Source: Dyella_A sp035685805
GTDB taxonomy: Bacteria > Pseudomonadota > Gammaproteobacteria > Xanthomonadales > Rhodanobacteraceae
Length of the DNA: 64,000 nt
Direction: 5' to 3'
Assembly: GCF_035685805.1 (NCBI RefSeq)
Contig: NZ_DASSAB010000060.1
Location: 1 to 64,000 of the forward strand
Part shown: positions 8,109 to 16,898 of the stretch, one piece after another
Layout: every line of letters starts with the position of its first letter
How positions within the stretch are numbered: position 1 is the stretch's first letter
Made by a program: the position numbers and the translations under genes
Notes under the pieces: model-generated
Told to the model about the DNA's origin: nothing
The model's database searches: none
Seen by the model: the letters and a program-made list of their open reading frames with translations, nothing else

Positions 8109-8112
8109 TCGC

Positions 8113-8709
8113 ATGAGCGTGCGCGTGATCACCTGCGTCGGCGCGGCGGTGACGCCGCATCTGGACGACCTCGCGCGGCTGCGCATCGCGGTGTTTCGCG
8201 ACTGGCCGTACCTGTACGCGGGCGATCTCGATTACGAGCGGCGTTATCTGGCCGCGTATGCGCAGTCCTCGCGCAGCGTGTTCGTGCTGGCGCTGGATGG
8301 CGACACCGTGGTCGGCGCGTCCAGCGGTCTCCCGTTGGCCGACGACGGCGAGGCGTTCCAGGCGCCGTTCCGCGAGCGCGGCATGGCGGTTGACACGGTG
8401 TTCTATTTCGGTGAGTCGGTGCTGCTGCGCGACTATCGCGGGCAGGGCATCGGCCATCGCTTCTTCGACGAACGCGAGGCGCATGCGCGGCGCCTGGGTG
8501 GATTCGCCTGCACCGCGTTCTGCGCGGTCGAGCGCGAGGCGGACGATCCCCGCCGCCCGCCCGGCCATCGTTCCAACGACGCGTTCTGGACCGGGCGCGG
8601 CTACCGGCGCCAGGACGACCTGTGCTGCACGCTGTCGTGGACCGAGCTCGATGACACGACGGAATGCGAGCACCGCCTGCGCTTCTGGCTGCGTCCGCTG
8701 GACGCCTGA
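8113..8709 (+). CDS. GNAT-family N-acetyltransferase
   Basis: 198 residues. The acetyl-CoA pyrophosphate-binding motif is visible as LLRDYRGQGIGHRFFDERE (about residues 98-116), preceded by the beta-4 strand YFGESVL. The acceptor substrate is unknown. The long C-terminal segment after the CoA motif, with FWTGRGYRRQDDLCCTLSW, is typical of the less-characterised GNATs found in proteobacteria. It is translationally close to the upstream NTF2-like gene and is followed by folC 26 bp later. Confidence 0.82.
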   Translation: MSVRVITCVGAAVTPHLDDLARLRIAVFRDWPYLYAGDLDYERRYLAAYAQSSRSVFVLALDGDTVVGASSGLPLADDGEAFQAPFRERGMAVDTVFYFGESVLLRDYRGQGIGHRFFDEREAHARRLGGFACTAFCAVEREADDPRRPPGHRSNDAFWTGRGYRRQDDLCCTLSWTELDDTTECEHRLRFWLRPLDA

Positions 8710-8735
8710 CGACCTTCCTCTCTCCGGATTGCCGA

Positions 8736-10022
8736 ATGACCCGCACCCTCGCCCAATGGCTCGCCTACCAGGAAGGCGTGAACCCGCGCAGCATCGAGCT
8801 GGGCCTGGAGCGGGTGCGCGCCGTGTGGCAACGCATGGGCGCCCCGCCGATCGCGCGGCACGTCATCACCGTGGGCGGCACCAACGGCAAGGGCTCCACC
8901 GTGGCGCTGCTGGAGGCCATGGTGCAGGCGGCAGGCAAGCGCACCGGTGCGTTCACCTCGCCGCACCTGCTGGCCTACAACGAGCGCGTGCGGATCGACG
9001 GTCGCGACGTCGACGACGCGGCGCTGGTGGGCGCGTTCGAACGCATCGAGGCAGCGCGCGGCCAGGGCCCCGCTGCGCCGATCCCGCTGACCTATTTCGA
9101 GTTCGGCACGCTGGCGGCGCTGGACCTGTTTGCCCGCGCCAGCGTCGACGTCGCCGTGCTGGAGGTGGGCCTAGGCGGGCGGCTGGACGCGGTCAACATC
9201 ATCGATGCGGACGTGGCGGTGATCACCACCGTCGACCTGGACCACGTGGACTGGCTCGGGCCCGATCGCGACAGCATCGGGCGGGAGAAGGCCGGCATTG
9301 CACGTGCGGGACGTCCGGCGATCGTCGGCGAGGCGCTGCCGCCGGATGGGCTGCTCGCGATGCTGGGCGCGGTCGGCGCGCAGGTGCAACGTGCGGGCGT
9401 GGATTTTCATGTCGACCGGCTCGCGCACGGCTGGCGCTGGCGTCACCACGACGGCACCACGATGGAGCTGCCCGATCCCGCCCTGGCTGCACCGGTGCAG
9501 TACGCCAATGCGGCGGCAGCGATCGCCGCGCTGCGGGCGCTCGATCCGGGCGTGCTGGGTGCCGATCCGCAGGCGGCGGTCGCCGCGGCGCTGGAGCAGG
9601 TGCAGGTGCGGGCGCGCCTGCAGTGTCTGGGCGGTGATCCGGCGCTGTACGTCGATGTGGGCCACAACCCGCAGGCGGCGCGCGCGCTGGCCCAGTGGCT
9701 TGATGGCGCGCCCCGCGGGCGCGTGCACGCGGTATTCGGCGCGCTGTCGGACAAGGACGTGGCCGGCGTGATGGGTTCGCTCGGTGCGCGGGTGGATCAC
9801 TGGCACCTGGCCGGTCTCGATCAGGACACGCCGCGCGGGCTGCCGGCGCAGGCGCTCGTGGAGGCGCTGCAGGCCGCGCTGCCGGGCGCGCCGCACACGG
9901 CTCATGGCGACGTCGGATCGGCGCTGGAGGCGGCTCGTGCCGCCGCGCACGCGGGCGATTGCATCCTCGCCTTCGGCTCGTTCTTCGTGGCGTCCGCGGT
10001 GCTTTCCTCGCGGCGCGGCTGA
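8736..10022 (+). CDS. folC: bifunctional folylpolyglutamate synthase / dihydrofolate synthase
   Basis: 428 residues, the normal size. FolC adds glutamate to dihydropteroate and then to tetrahydrofolates with ATP. The P-loop GGTNGKGSTVALLE (about residues 47-60), TSPHLLAYNERVRI, the FEFGTLAALDLFA segment, VGLGGRLDAVN and TTVDLDHVDWLG are all present. ATG 8736 is chosen because it begins at the conserved LAQWLAYQE; upstream in-frame sequence overlaps the GNAT gene. It heads the folC-SPOR-cvpA-purF order known from E. coli and relatives (there folC-dedD-cvpA-purF). Confidence 0.95.
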   Translation: MTRTLAQWLAYQEGVNPRSIELGLERVRAVWQRMGAPPIARHVITVGGTNGKGSTVALLEAMVQAAGKRTGAFTSPHLLAYNERVRIDGRDVDDAALVGAFERIEAARGQGPAAPIPLTYFEFGTLAALDLFARASVDVAVLEVGLGGRLDAVNIIDADVAVITTVDLDHVDWLGPDRDSIGREKAGIARAGRPAIVGEALPPDGLLAMLGAVGAQVQRAGVDFHVDRLAHGWRWRHHDGTTMELPDPALAAPVQYANAAAAIAALRALDPGVLGADPQAAVAAALEQVQVRARLQCLGGDPALYVDVGHNPQAARALAQWLDGAPRGRVHAVFGALSDKDVAGVMGSLGARVDHWHLAGLDQDTPRGLPAQALVEALQAALPGAPHTAHGDVGSALEAARAAAHAGDCILAFGSFFVASAVLSSRRG

Positions 10023-10063
10023 ACGCGGCACGGCGCGGTTTCGGTGTGACTGGCGCGGCCGGG

Positions 10064-10069
10064 TATAAT
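10064..10069 (+). promoter_or_regulatory. probable -10 element upstream of the SPOR gene
   Basis: A perfect TATAAT sits 42 bases before the TTG start of the SPOR gene, in an otherwise GC-rich gap after folC. No good -35 box is visible at 16-18 bp spacing, so the promoter may be weak or activator-dependent. It would drive SPOR, cvpA and purF. Confidence 0.45.
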
Positions 10070-10110
10070 TCCGCCGCTTTGTGCTGCGCCTGCCCATCCT
10101 GGAGCCCGTC

Positions 10111-11151
10111 TTGAAAACTCGCCTGCTGGGAGCTGCTGTTCTCATCGCGTTTCTGGTCCTGTTCGTGCCGATGTTCTTTCCCAGCAGCCCGCCCACGGCG
10201 GTTGGCGACCAGAGCGTGAGCCTGGCGATTCCGCCGGCACCGGATCGCGACCTGCAGACCAAGACCATGAGCCTGGATCCGGACGCCGCCACGCCCGCGG
10301 CCCCCGCCAGCGCGGGCGCCGTGGTGATCCCCGCCGCGGCCGGCGGCAGCAGCGACGCACTCGCCACCGTGGACATCCGCTCGCGGCGGCCGACCGACGT
10401 GGAAACCGGTGATCGGGCTCCGGGCGAAGACGCGCCGGTCGCGTCGAACCCGCCGGCGGTGCAGGCTCCCGAGCCCGCCACGGCCAAGCCCGCACCGGCC
10501 GAACCGGAACCCGCCAAGCCCGCGCCGGCCAAGCCCGCGGCCAGCGAGCCGGTGATCAAATCGACGCCACCGGCTGAAGCGCCCAAGGCCGACGCGCCGG
10601 CCACGCCGCCGGCCACCGCGGCGCGCGGCAGCCACACGCTCAACCTGAGTGCCTACGCCTCCAGTGCCGGTGCCAGGAGCCTGGTGCAGCGGGTGCAGGG
10701 GCTGGGCTATCCGGTCAGCAGTCGCGTGATCCAGCAGGGCGGCAAGGCGCTGACCGCGGTGACGGCCGGCCCGTTCTCCAGCCGCGCGGCGGCCGAAAGC
10801 GCGCGGTTGAAGATCACCCAGAGCATTGCCGGCGTGCCGGTACGGCTGGAAAGCCACGCCAGCACCCCGGATAGTGATGCGCCCGCCGCGGCATCCACGG
10901 GCAGCGCTCGCAGCGCCGGCGGCTGGGCCGTGCAGGTGGCTGCGATGAGCAGCCAGTCCGATGCGCTGGCCTTGCGCGACCGGCTGCGGGCCAATGGCTT
11001 CGACGGGTTTGTCGATACGGTGACGGCGGGCGGGCGCAAGCTCTGGCGCGTGCGTGCCGGACCCCAGACGCAGCGGGATGACGCGCAGCGCGTGCGCGAC
11101 CAGATCAAGTCCAAGCTTGGCCTGGCCGGCAACGTCGTGAGCGTTCCCTGA
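10111..11151 (+). CDS. SPOR-domain protein (DedD-like)
   Basis: 346 residues: a short cytoplasmic start, one membrane helix (residues 5-22, LLGAAVLIAFLVLFVPMFF), a long Pro/Ala/Lys-rich periplasmic linker (about 60-180), then two SPOR-like repeats, the first starting near HTLNLSAYASS and the last near GWAVQVAAMSS. SPOR domains bind denuded peptidoglycan at the division septum, and DedD is a divisome accessory protein. I place the start at TTG 10111, which has GGAG eight bases upstream and directly precedes KTRLLGA. GTG 10081 is in frame but has no ribosome binding site. Gene order (folC before, cvpA after) supports DedD orthology. Confidence 0.85.
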   Translation: MKTRLLGAAVLIAFLVLFVPMFFPSSPPTAVGDQSVSLAIPPAPDRDLQTKTMSLDPDAATPAAPASAGAVVIPAAAGGSSDALATVDIRSRRPTDVETGDRAPGEDAPVASNPPAVQAPEPATAKPAPAEPEPAKPAPAKPAASEPVIKSTPPAEAPKADAPATPPATAARGSHTLNLSAYASSAGARSLVQRVQGLGYPVSSRVIQQGGKALTAVTAGPFSSRAAAESARLKITQSIAGVPVRLESHASTPDSDAPAAASTGSARSAGGWAVQVAAMSSQSDALALRDRLRANGFDGFVDTVTAGGRKLWRVRAGPQTQRDDAQRVRDQIKSKLGLAGNVVSVP

Positions 11152-11182
11152 CCCCGGCCCCTGCGGACGGACGGCGGCGCGC

Positions 11183-11911
11183 ATGAACTGGATCGATTAC
11201 TTCATCGCGGGCGTGCTGGCTGTTTCAGTGCTGATCGGCCTGTGGCGCGGGCTGGTGGCCGAATTGCTGTCGCTGGCGATCTGGATCGGCTCGATCTGGG
11301 TCGCCTGGGCGTTCGGCCCCAGCGTGGCGGCCTATTTCGAGCACAGCATCCACACGCCGGCGCTGCGGCTGGTCACCGGCTACGGCATTTGCCTGGCGGC
11401 GGTGTTGATCGTCGGTGCGCTGCTCAACGCGATGTTTCGCCGGCTGGTCGCCGGGGCCGGCCTGTCCGGGCCCGATCGCGGCCTGGGCATGCTGTTCGGC
11501 TTCGCGCGCGGCGTGCTGCTGGTGGCGCTGATGGTGTTCCTGCTCGGCTTCACGGCGGTCACCCGCGAGCCGTGGTGGCGCCAGTCGATGCTGCTGCCGC
11601 ATTTCCAGACGGTGGCGATCGCGGTGGGGCAACACCTTCCGGCCAGCACCGCGCGCTATCTGCATCCGGCGCCGGACGCGCTGGACGGGCTGCCCAGCCT
11701 CCCCGACGTGTCCGGCGCGGCCAACCTCGACGGCGTGCGCAAGATGCTGGACGCGCGCGGCACCACGGGCGCGCCGTCCCGGGGCGACCTGCAAGCCGCC
11801 TTGCGGGGAACGCCCAAAGCACCCACATCCCCAGCTCCGGCGGGTTCGGTTCCGGGCGCGCGAGCGCCCGCCACGGCGGATCCGGCAGACGTTTCCTCGC
11901 AGCATCGCTAG
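11183..11911 (+). CDS. cvpA: CvpA family inner-membrane protein
   Basis: 242 residues with four predicted membrane helices in the first 125 residues (FIAGVLAVSVLIGLWRGLV, LAIWIGSIWVAWAF, ICLAAVLIVGALLNAMF, GVLLVALMVFLLGFTA), then a soluble Pro/Ala-rich tail. CvpA is needed for colicin V export in E. coli and is linked to envelope and bile tolerance; its activity is unknown. The characteristic GLWRGLVAELLSL follows the first helix. It lies directly upstream of purF, as in E. coli. Confidence 0.92.
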   Translation: MNWIDYFIAGVLAVSVLIGLWRGLVAELLSLAIWIGSIWVAWAFGPSVAAYFEHSIHTPALRLVTGYGICLAAVLIVGALLNAMFRRLVAGAGLSGPDRGLGMLFGFARGVLLVALMVFLLGFTAVTREPWWRQSMLLPHFQTVAIAVGQHLPASTARYLHPAPDALDGLPSLPDVSGAANLDGVRKMLDARGTTGAPSRGDLQAALRGTPKAPTSPAPAGSVPGARAPATADPADVSSQHR

Positions 11912-11953
11912 TCGCACCACCCACACGCATCACCCACGCAGGCGTAAACCATC

Positions 11954-13429
11954 ATGTGCGGAATCATCGGCATTGTCGGCATCACCGAGGTCGCCTCGGC
12001 GCTCTATGACGGCCTCACCGTATTGCAGCATCGCGGCCAGGACGCCGCGGGCATTGCCACCGTGGATGGATCCCGCCTGCGCCTGCACAAGGGCAATGGC
12101 CTGGTGCGCGACGTGTTCAACCACGCTTCGATGGCGCGCCTGCGCGGGCGCATCGGCATTGGCCATTGCCGCTACCCGACTGCCGGCTCCGAGGGCGCCG
12201 ACGAGGCACAGCCGCTGTACGTGAACTCGCCCTACGGCATTGCGTTTGCGCACAACGGCAACCTGATCAACACCGAGTCGCTGCGGCGCGAGATGTTCCA
12301 CGAGGACCGCCGCCACATCAACACGGATTCGGACTCCGAGGTGCTGCTCAACGTGCTGGCGCACGAGCTGCAGATCCAGGAGCGCATGACGCTTACCCCG
12401 GACCACATCTTCAAGGCGGTCGCCGGCGTGCACGCGCGCGCCCGTGGCGGCTACGCCTGCATCGGGCTGGTGCTGGGCTACGGCCTGGTCGCGTTCCGCG
12501 ATCCCAACGGCATCCGTCCGCTGGTGCTGGGTGAGCGCATCACCGCGGAGGGCCGCGAGTACGCGGTAGCGTCCGAGTCGGTGGCGCTGGACGTGCTGGG
12601 CTTCAAGCGCGTGCGCGACATCGCGCCAGGCGAGGCCATCATCATCACCGACGACGGCCAGCTGCACAGCCGCCATTGCGCCGAACGCGCCACGCACGCG
12701 CCGTGCATCTTCGAGTACGTGTACCTGGCCCGGCCCGATTCGATGATCGAGGACGTGTCGGTGTACAAGGCGCGCCTGCGCATGGGCGAGAAACTGGCGC
12801 AGAAGATCATGCGCCTGCGCCCCGATCACGGCATCGACGCGGTGATCCCGATTCCCGACACCGCCCGCACTGCCGCCAGCGCACTGGCCGGCGCGCTTGG
12901 CGTGCCGTTCCGAGAGGGCCTGGTGAAGAACCGCTACGTGGGCCGCACCTTCATCATGCCGGGGCAGGGCGACCGCGTGAAATCGGTGCGCCGCAAGCTC
13001 AACGCGGTGGACCTGGAGTTCCGCAAGAAGAACGTGCTGCTGGTGGATGACTCGATCGTGCGCGGCACCACCTCGCGGCAGATCATCCAGATGGCGCGCG
13101 ACGCCGGCGCAAAGAACGTCTACTTCGCCTCGGCCGCGCCGCCGGTGCGTTATCCCAACGTCTACGGCATCGACATGCCCTCGGCCACCGAGCTGATCGC
13201 CGCCGGCCAGACCGAGCAGGAAGTGGAGGCACAGCTCGGCGCCGACTGGCTGATCTACCAGGACCTGGAAGACCTGATCTGGGCCGTGCAGGACGGCAAC
13301 GAAGACCTCAAGCACTTCGACACCTCGTGCTTCTCCGGCGAATACGTCACCGGCCTGGAGAAGGAATACCTGCAGCAGATCGAGATGATGCGCTCGGACG
13401 ACGCCAAGGCCGCCCGTCGCACCGCCTGA
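11954..13429 (+). CDS. purF: amidophosphoribosyltransferase
   Basis: 491 residues. PurF catalyses the first committed step of purine synthesis, PRPP + glutamine to phosphoribosylamine. The N-terminal nucleophile Cys2 in MCGIIGIVG is exposed after removal of Met1. The glutaminase domain shows HRGQDAAGIAT, GHCRYPTAGS and FAHNGNL. The phosphoribosyltransferase domain shows VIPIPDTARTAA and the PRPP loop LLVDDSIVRGTTS. No internal damage. Last gene of the folC-SPOR-cvpA-purF group; a REP-like hairpin follows it. Confidence 0.97.
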   Translation: MCGIIGIVGITEVASALYDGLTVLQHRGQDAAGIATVDGSRLRLHKGNGLVRDVFNHASMARLRGRIGIGHCRYPTAGSEGADEAQPLYVNSPYGIAFAHNGNLINTESLRREMFHEDRRHINTDSDSEVLLNVLAHELQIQERMTLTPDHIFKAVAGVHARARGGYACIGLVLGYGLVAFRDPNGIRPLVLGERITAEGREYAVASESVALDVLGFKRVRDIAPGEAIIITDDGQLHSRHCAERATHAPCIFEYVYLARPDSMIEDVSVYKARLRMGEKLAQKIMRLRPDHGIDAVIPIPDTARTAASALAGALGVPFREGLVKNRYVGRTFIMPGQGDRVKSVRRKLNAVDLEFRKKNVLLVDDSIVRGTTSRQIIQMARDAGAKNVYFASAAPPVRYPNVYGIDMPSATELIAAGQTEQEVEAQLGADWLIYQDLEDLIWAVQDGNEDLKHFDTSCFSGEYVTGLEKEYLQQIEMMRSDDAKAARRTA

Positions 13430-13441
13430 GCGTGCCCTTTT

Positions 13442-13523
13442 TGTAGGAGCCCGCTCGCGGGCGATGCTCTTGGGCTTTGATGTTGATCGGAAGCAAGAGC
13501 ATTGCCCGCGAGCGGGCTCCTAC
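13442..13523. repeat. REP-like inverted pair
   Basis: Two 31-bp arms in opposite orientation (about 13442-13472 and 13493-13523) match with one or two mismatches around a 20-bp centre. Each arm contains GTAGGAGCCCGC followed by a mini-hairpin GCCCGCTCGCGGGC, the look of proteobacterial REP sequences. The left arm starts 13 bases after the purF stop and the element may act as a transcription terminator or mRNA stabiliser. Confidence 0.8.
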
Positions 13524-13535
13524 GTTACGAGATCC

Positions 13536-14345
13536 ATGACTGACCTTTACGCCGCCGCCAAGCGCTGCCTCGATGCTGCCGATCCGGCCGAGAAACTGCG
13601 CCTGACCCACGCCACCTGGCAGGCGCTGCGGGCCGGCGAACTGGCGCCCGATGCCGCCGCGCCGGCGCCGTTGCCGATCGGTGCTCCCGGTCGTCCCGCC
13701 CGCCCCGTGCTGGTCTCCGCGCGGCAGGTGCCGCAACGCGGGCTCGGCACGCCCGAGGGACGCGCGGCGCTGGTGCACGCCGTGGCACACATCGAGTTCA
13801 ACGCGATCAACCTGGCGTGGGATGCGGTGTATCGCTTCCGCGGCATGCCGGCGGACTACTACCGCGACTGGGCCAGCTGCGCGCATGACGAGGCGCGCCA
13901 CTTCGCCAGGCTCAGCGACCGCCTGGCCGAGCTCGGCTACGCCTACGGCGACTTCGACGCCCACAACGGCCTGTGGGAGATGGCCGAGAAAACGGGCCAT
14001 GACGACACCGCCCGCATGGCGCTGGTGCCGCGCGTGCTGGAGGCGCGCGGGCTGGACGTGACGCCGGGCATGATCGAGCGGCTCACCGGCGCGGGCGACC
14101 TGCGCACGGTGGAAATTCTCCAGGTGATCCTGCGCGAGGAAGTGGCCCACGTCGCCGCCGGCACGCGCTGGTTCCACTGGTGCTGCGCGCGCGACGGGAT
14201 CGAGCCGCGTACGACCTTCATCCACCTGCTGCGCACTCACATGGGCGTCAGCCTGCGCGGTCCGTTCAACCGGCCCGCGCGCCTGCAGGCGGGTTTCGAC
14301 GAGGCCGAGATGGATCAGCTGGCCGCGCTCGCCGCCGCCGTCTGA
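13536..14345 (+). CDS. DUF455 ferritin-like protein
   Basis: 269 residues. Carboxylate and histidine motifs of a ferritin-like four-helix bundle are visible: HIEFNAINLAWD (about 85-96), CAHDEARHFARLSDRL (about 112-127) and LREEVAHVAAGTRWF (about 200-214). This matches the DUF455 family of probable di-metal proteins; the reaction is not known. ATG 13536 is preferred over the open frame from 13464, which reads through the REP-like element. Confidence 0.85.
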   Translation: MTDLYAAAKRCLDAADPAEKLRLTHATWQALRAGELAPDAAAPAPLPIGAPGRPARPVLVSARQVPQRGLGTPEGRAALVHAVAHIEFNAINLAWDAVYRFRGMPADYYRDWASCAHDEARHFARLSDRLAELGYAYGDFDAHNGLWEMAEKTGHDDTARMALVPRVLEARGLDVTPGMIERLTGAGDLRTVEILQVILREEVAHVAAGTRWFHWCCARDGIEPRTTFIHLLRTHMGVSLRGPFNRPARLQAGFDEAEMDQLAALAAAV

Positions 14346-14639
14346 GCGCATCGATCGCGGCGCTGCCGCTTTGGTGTCCGACCGGAACCGGGGCGGCTGC
14401 GCCGCCGTCCCGCCCTTGGGCTATGCGCAAGGGGTCCAGAAACGAAGCGGCCGGTGTCGGGCGGCGACGATGATCGCCCTGCGTTACCCCGCGGTGGAGT
14501 GGACATCGGGCTCGCCGGGCGCGTTGCGCGCGCACGATCGAGGCGACGGCTCGCCGGCTCGTTCCAGTCCCGTACGCGATCGATCGACTCCGAGACCAAT
14601 CGACCGGGGGCGATCGGCCCAGAGCCGAGCGACGGACAC

Positions 14640-14665
14640 AAAAAAAGCCGGCGCGAGGCCGGCTT
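14640..14665 (-). terminator. Rho-independent terminator of tRNA-Pro
   Basis: On the minus strand an 8-bp stem AAGCCGGC/GCCGGCTT with a 5-base loop is followed by a run of T (A7 on the plus strand at 14640-14646). It lies 15 bases beyond the tRNA 3' end. From the DUF455 stop to this site (about 295 bp) I see nothing else. Confidence 0.85.
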
Positions 14666-14679
14666 CTTCGTCGAATTTT

Positions 14680-14756
<77 letters not shown>

Positions 14757-14768
14757 TGGGAGCCGCGC

Positions 14769-14797
14769 ATTCTAGCGATGCCCCCCGGTCTTGGCAA
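14769..14797 (-). promoter_or_regulatory. tRNA-Pro promoter
   Basis: On the minus strand, TTGCCA (14797-14792) and TAGAAT (14774-14769) are separated by exactly 17 bp. The expected start of transcription is about six bases before the mature tRNA 5' end. Confidence 0.7.
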
Positions 14798-14907
14798 CAG
14801 GGGGCAGGGTGTCGCGAGTGCCCATGGCGCGGGGAGGTGTGGCGGTCATCTGCTAATCTTGCGGGCTGCCGTTCACGGCTTTCCGTCACCGCAAAGCAGA
14901 GGATTCC

Positions 14908-16293
14908 ATGGCGCTTACCCCGGCCCGCACCATGCCCGGCGTGCTCGAGCTGCTGCCGCTCGACCAGATCGCGTTCCAGCGCATGCTCGACGTGATCCGC
15001 CGCAACTACGAGCGCTTCGGCTTCCTGCCGATCGAGACGCCGGTGATCGAGTATTCCGACGTGCTGTTGACCAAGACCGGCGGCGAGACCGAGCGCCAGG
15101 TGTACTTCGTGCAGTCGACTGGCGCGCTCAATGCGGAGAAGGACGCCGAGGGCGTGCCGGAATTGGCGCTGCGCTTCGACCTCACCGTGCCGCTGGCCCG
15201 CTACGTGGCCGAGCACGAGCGCGACCTCAGCTTCCCGTTTCGCCGCTACCAGATGCAGCGCGTGTACCGCGGCGAGCGTGCCCAGCGCGGCCGCTTCCGC
15301 GAGTTCTACCAGTGCGACATCGACGTGATCGGCAAGGACAGCCTGTCGGTGCGCTACGACGCCGAGGTGCCGGCGGTGATCTACAGCGTGTTCCGCGAGC
15401 TCAACGTGGGCGCGTTCACCATCCAGCTCAACAACCGCAAGCTGATGCGCGGCTACTTCGAGAAGCTCGGCATCGCCGACGCCGAGCAGCAGATGCTGGT
15501 GCTGCGCGAGGTGGACAAGCTGGACAAGCGCGGCGCCGACTACGTGCGCGACACGCTCACCGGCGAAGCGTTCGGGCTGAGTGCCGAGGTGGCCAACCAG
15601 ATTCTCGCCTTCGTGCAGGTGCGTTCCACCTCGCTCAAGGACGCGCTGGACAAGCTCGACGCGCTGGGCGAAGGCCCGGAGGCGATGGAGCTGGGCCGCG
15701 CCGAACTGAAGGAAGTGCTGGGCCTGATCCACGCCTTCGGCGTGCCGGAAACGCACTACGCGCTCAATCTCTCGATTGCCCGCGGCCTCGATTACTACAC
15801 CGGCACCGTCTACGAGACCACGCTCAACGACCACCCGCAGATCGGCTCGGTGTGCTCCGGCGGCCGTTACGAGAACCTGGCCAGCCAGTACACCAAGTCG
15901 AAGCTGCCCGGCGTGGGCATCTCGATCGGCCTGACCCGGCTTTACTGGCAGCTGCGCGACGCCGGTCTGGTCAATACGGCACAAAGCACGGTGGACGTGC
16001 TGGTGACCCAGATGGACGAGGCGCAGCTGCCGGCCTACCTGGCGGTCGCCAACGAGCTGCGCAGCGCCGGCATCGCCACCGAGGTGGTGCTGGAGGCGGG
16101 CAAGCTCGGCAAACAGTTCAAGTACGCCGACCGCGCCGGTATCCGCTTCGTGCTGGTGCTGGGCGAGGACGAGCTGGCCAAGGGCGTGGTGACGGTGAAG
16201 GACCTGCGCCGCGAGGATCAGTTCGAAGTGGCGCGCAGCGAGCTGATCAAGACGCTGCGGGTGGAGCTGGAGCAGGCGGCGGTGATGGGGTGA
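14908..16293 (+). CDS. hisS: histidyl-tRNA synthetase
   Basis: 461 residues. This class II synthetase charges tRNA-His. Motif 2 is seen in YQMQRVYRGERAQRGRFREF (about residues 112-131), the histidine A motif in ARGLDYYTGTVYE (about 291-303), and motif 3 in GVGISIGLTRL. The C-terminal anticodon-binding domain starts near TVDVLVTQMD (about 362). The N-terminus MALTPARTMPGVLELLPL is the family norm. Monocistronic, followed by an inverted-repeat element. Confidence 0.97.
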   Translation: MALTPARTMPGVLELLPLDQIAFQRMLDVIRRNYERFGFLPIETPVIEYSDVLLTKTGGETERQVYFVQSTGALNAEKDAEGVPELALRFDLTVPLARYVAEHERDLSFPFRRYQMQRVYRGERAQRGRFREFYQCDIDVIGKDSLSVRYDAEVPAVIYSVFRELNVGAFTIQLNNRKLMRGYFEKLGIADAEQQMLVLREVDKLDKRGADYVRDTLTGEAFGLSAEVANQILAFVQVRSTSLKDALDKLDALGEGPEAMELGRAELKEVLGLIHAFGVPETHYALNLSIARGLDYYTGTVYETTLNDHPQIGSVCSGGRYENLASQYTKSKLPGVGISIGLTRLYWQLRDAGLVNTAQSTVDVLVTQMDEAQLPAYLAVANELRSAGIATEVVLEAGKLGKQFKYADRAGIRFVLVLGEDELAKGVVTVKDLRREDQFEVARSELIKTLRVELEQAAVMG

Positions 16294-16356
16294 GTGAAGC
16301 ACTGCTTCGGGCCGCCGTCTGGGGCTGTGAGCCTAACCATTGCTGAATCTTCATTG

Positions 16357-16439
16357 CCGTCATTCCCGCGAAAGCGGGAATCCATTGTGGCCCTGTGCGG
16401 GAAGAGCAAAATGGATTCCCGCTTTCGCGGGAATGACGG
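16357..16439. repeat. perfect 30-bp inverted repeat element
   Basis: Arms 16357-16386 and 16410-16439 are perfect reverse complements (CCGTCATTCCCGCGAAAGCG ... ) around a 24-bp centre. Each arm holds the inner palindrome TTCCCGC-GAAA-GCGGGAA. This is an interspersed repeat type widespread in beta- and gammaproteobacteria. A decayed second copy lies at 19383-19462. Confidence 0.85.
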
Positions 16440-16525
16440 CGGAGAGGGGTGGGGCGATCGGTATCGCCCCCCCGAAAACAGCGCAGCCTGTCTTACATGA
16501 TTGAACACAACGTCAGGAGACATGG

Positions 16526-16822
16526 ATGCCTCCCAAACAACCGGCCGTTTACATCATGGCCAGCGGCGAACGCGGCACCCTGTACATCGGCGTGACCGGC
16601 GATCTCAGGCAACGGGTTTGGCAGCACCGCGACGGCGTGGTCGAAGGGTTTACCCATCGCTACGGCATCAAGCATCTGGTCTGGTTTGAACATCATCCAG
16701 ACTTTCCCACCGCCATCGCCCGCGAAAAGCAGCTCAAGAAGTGGAACCGCGCCTGGAAGCTGGAGCTGATCGAATCTACCAACGCAGGCTGGCGTGACCT
16801 GTGGAGTGACCTGTTGGACTGA
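16526..16822 (+). CDS. GIY-YIG nuclease-family protein
   Basis: 98 residues of the small single-domain GIY-YIG group. The signature is degenerate (VYIMAS ... LYIGVT), followed by LRQRVWQHRDG, a conserved HRYGIKHLVWFE and the Glu-bearing AIAREKQLKKWNR. These stand-alone domains are common in proteobacteria, with nuclease activity mostly unproven. Its 3' end is about 75 bp before the ammonia-lyase. It directly follows the inverted-repeat element. Confidence 0.88.
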   Translation: MPPKQPAVYIMASGERGTLYIGVTGDLRQRVWQHRDGVVEGFTHRYGIKHLVWFEHHPDFPTAIAREKQLKKWNRAWKLELIESTNAGWRDLWSDLLD

Positions 16823-16898
16823 GGGCATCATTCCCGTTAGGTGCCACCACCCTGGCGTCTGCGGGCGCCATGCAACAAACAATTCGTCGGAGCCTTAC

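Noticed and set aside
14346..14639. Short overlapping frames between DUF455 and tRNA-Pro
   Set aside because: Low-complexity Arg/Ala translations in all frames, no start signals.
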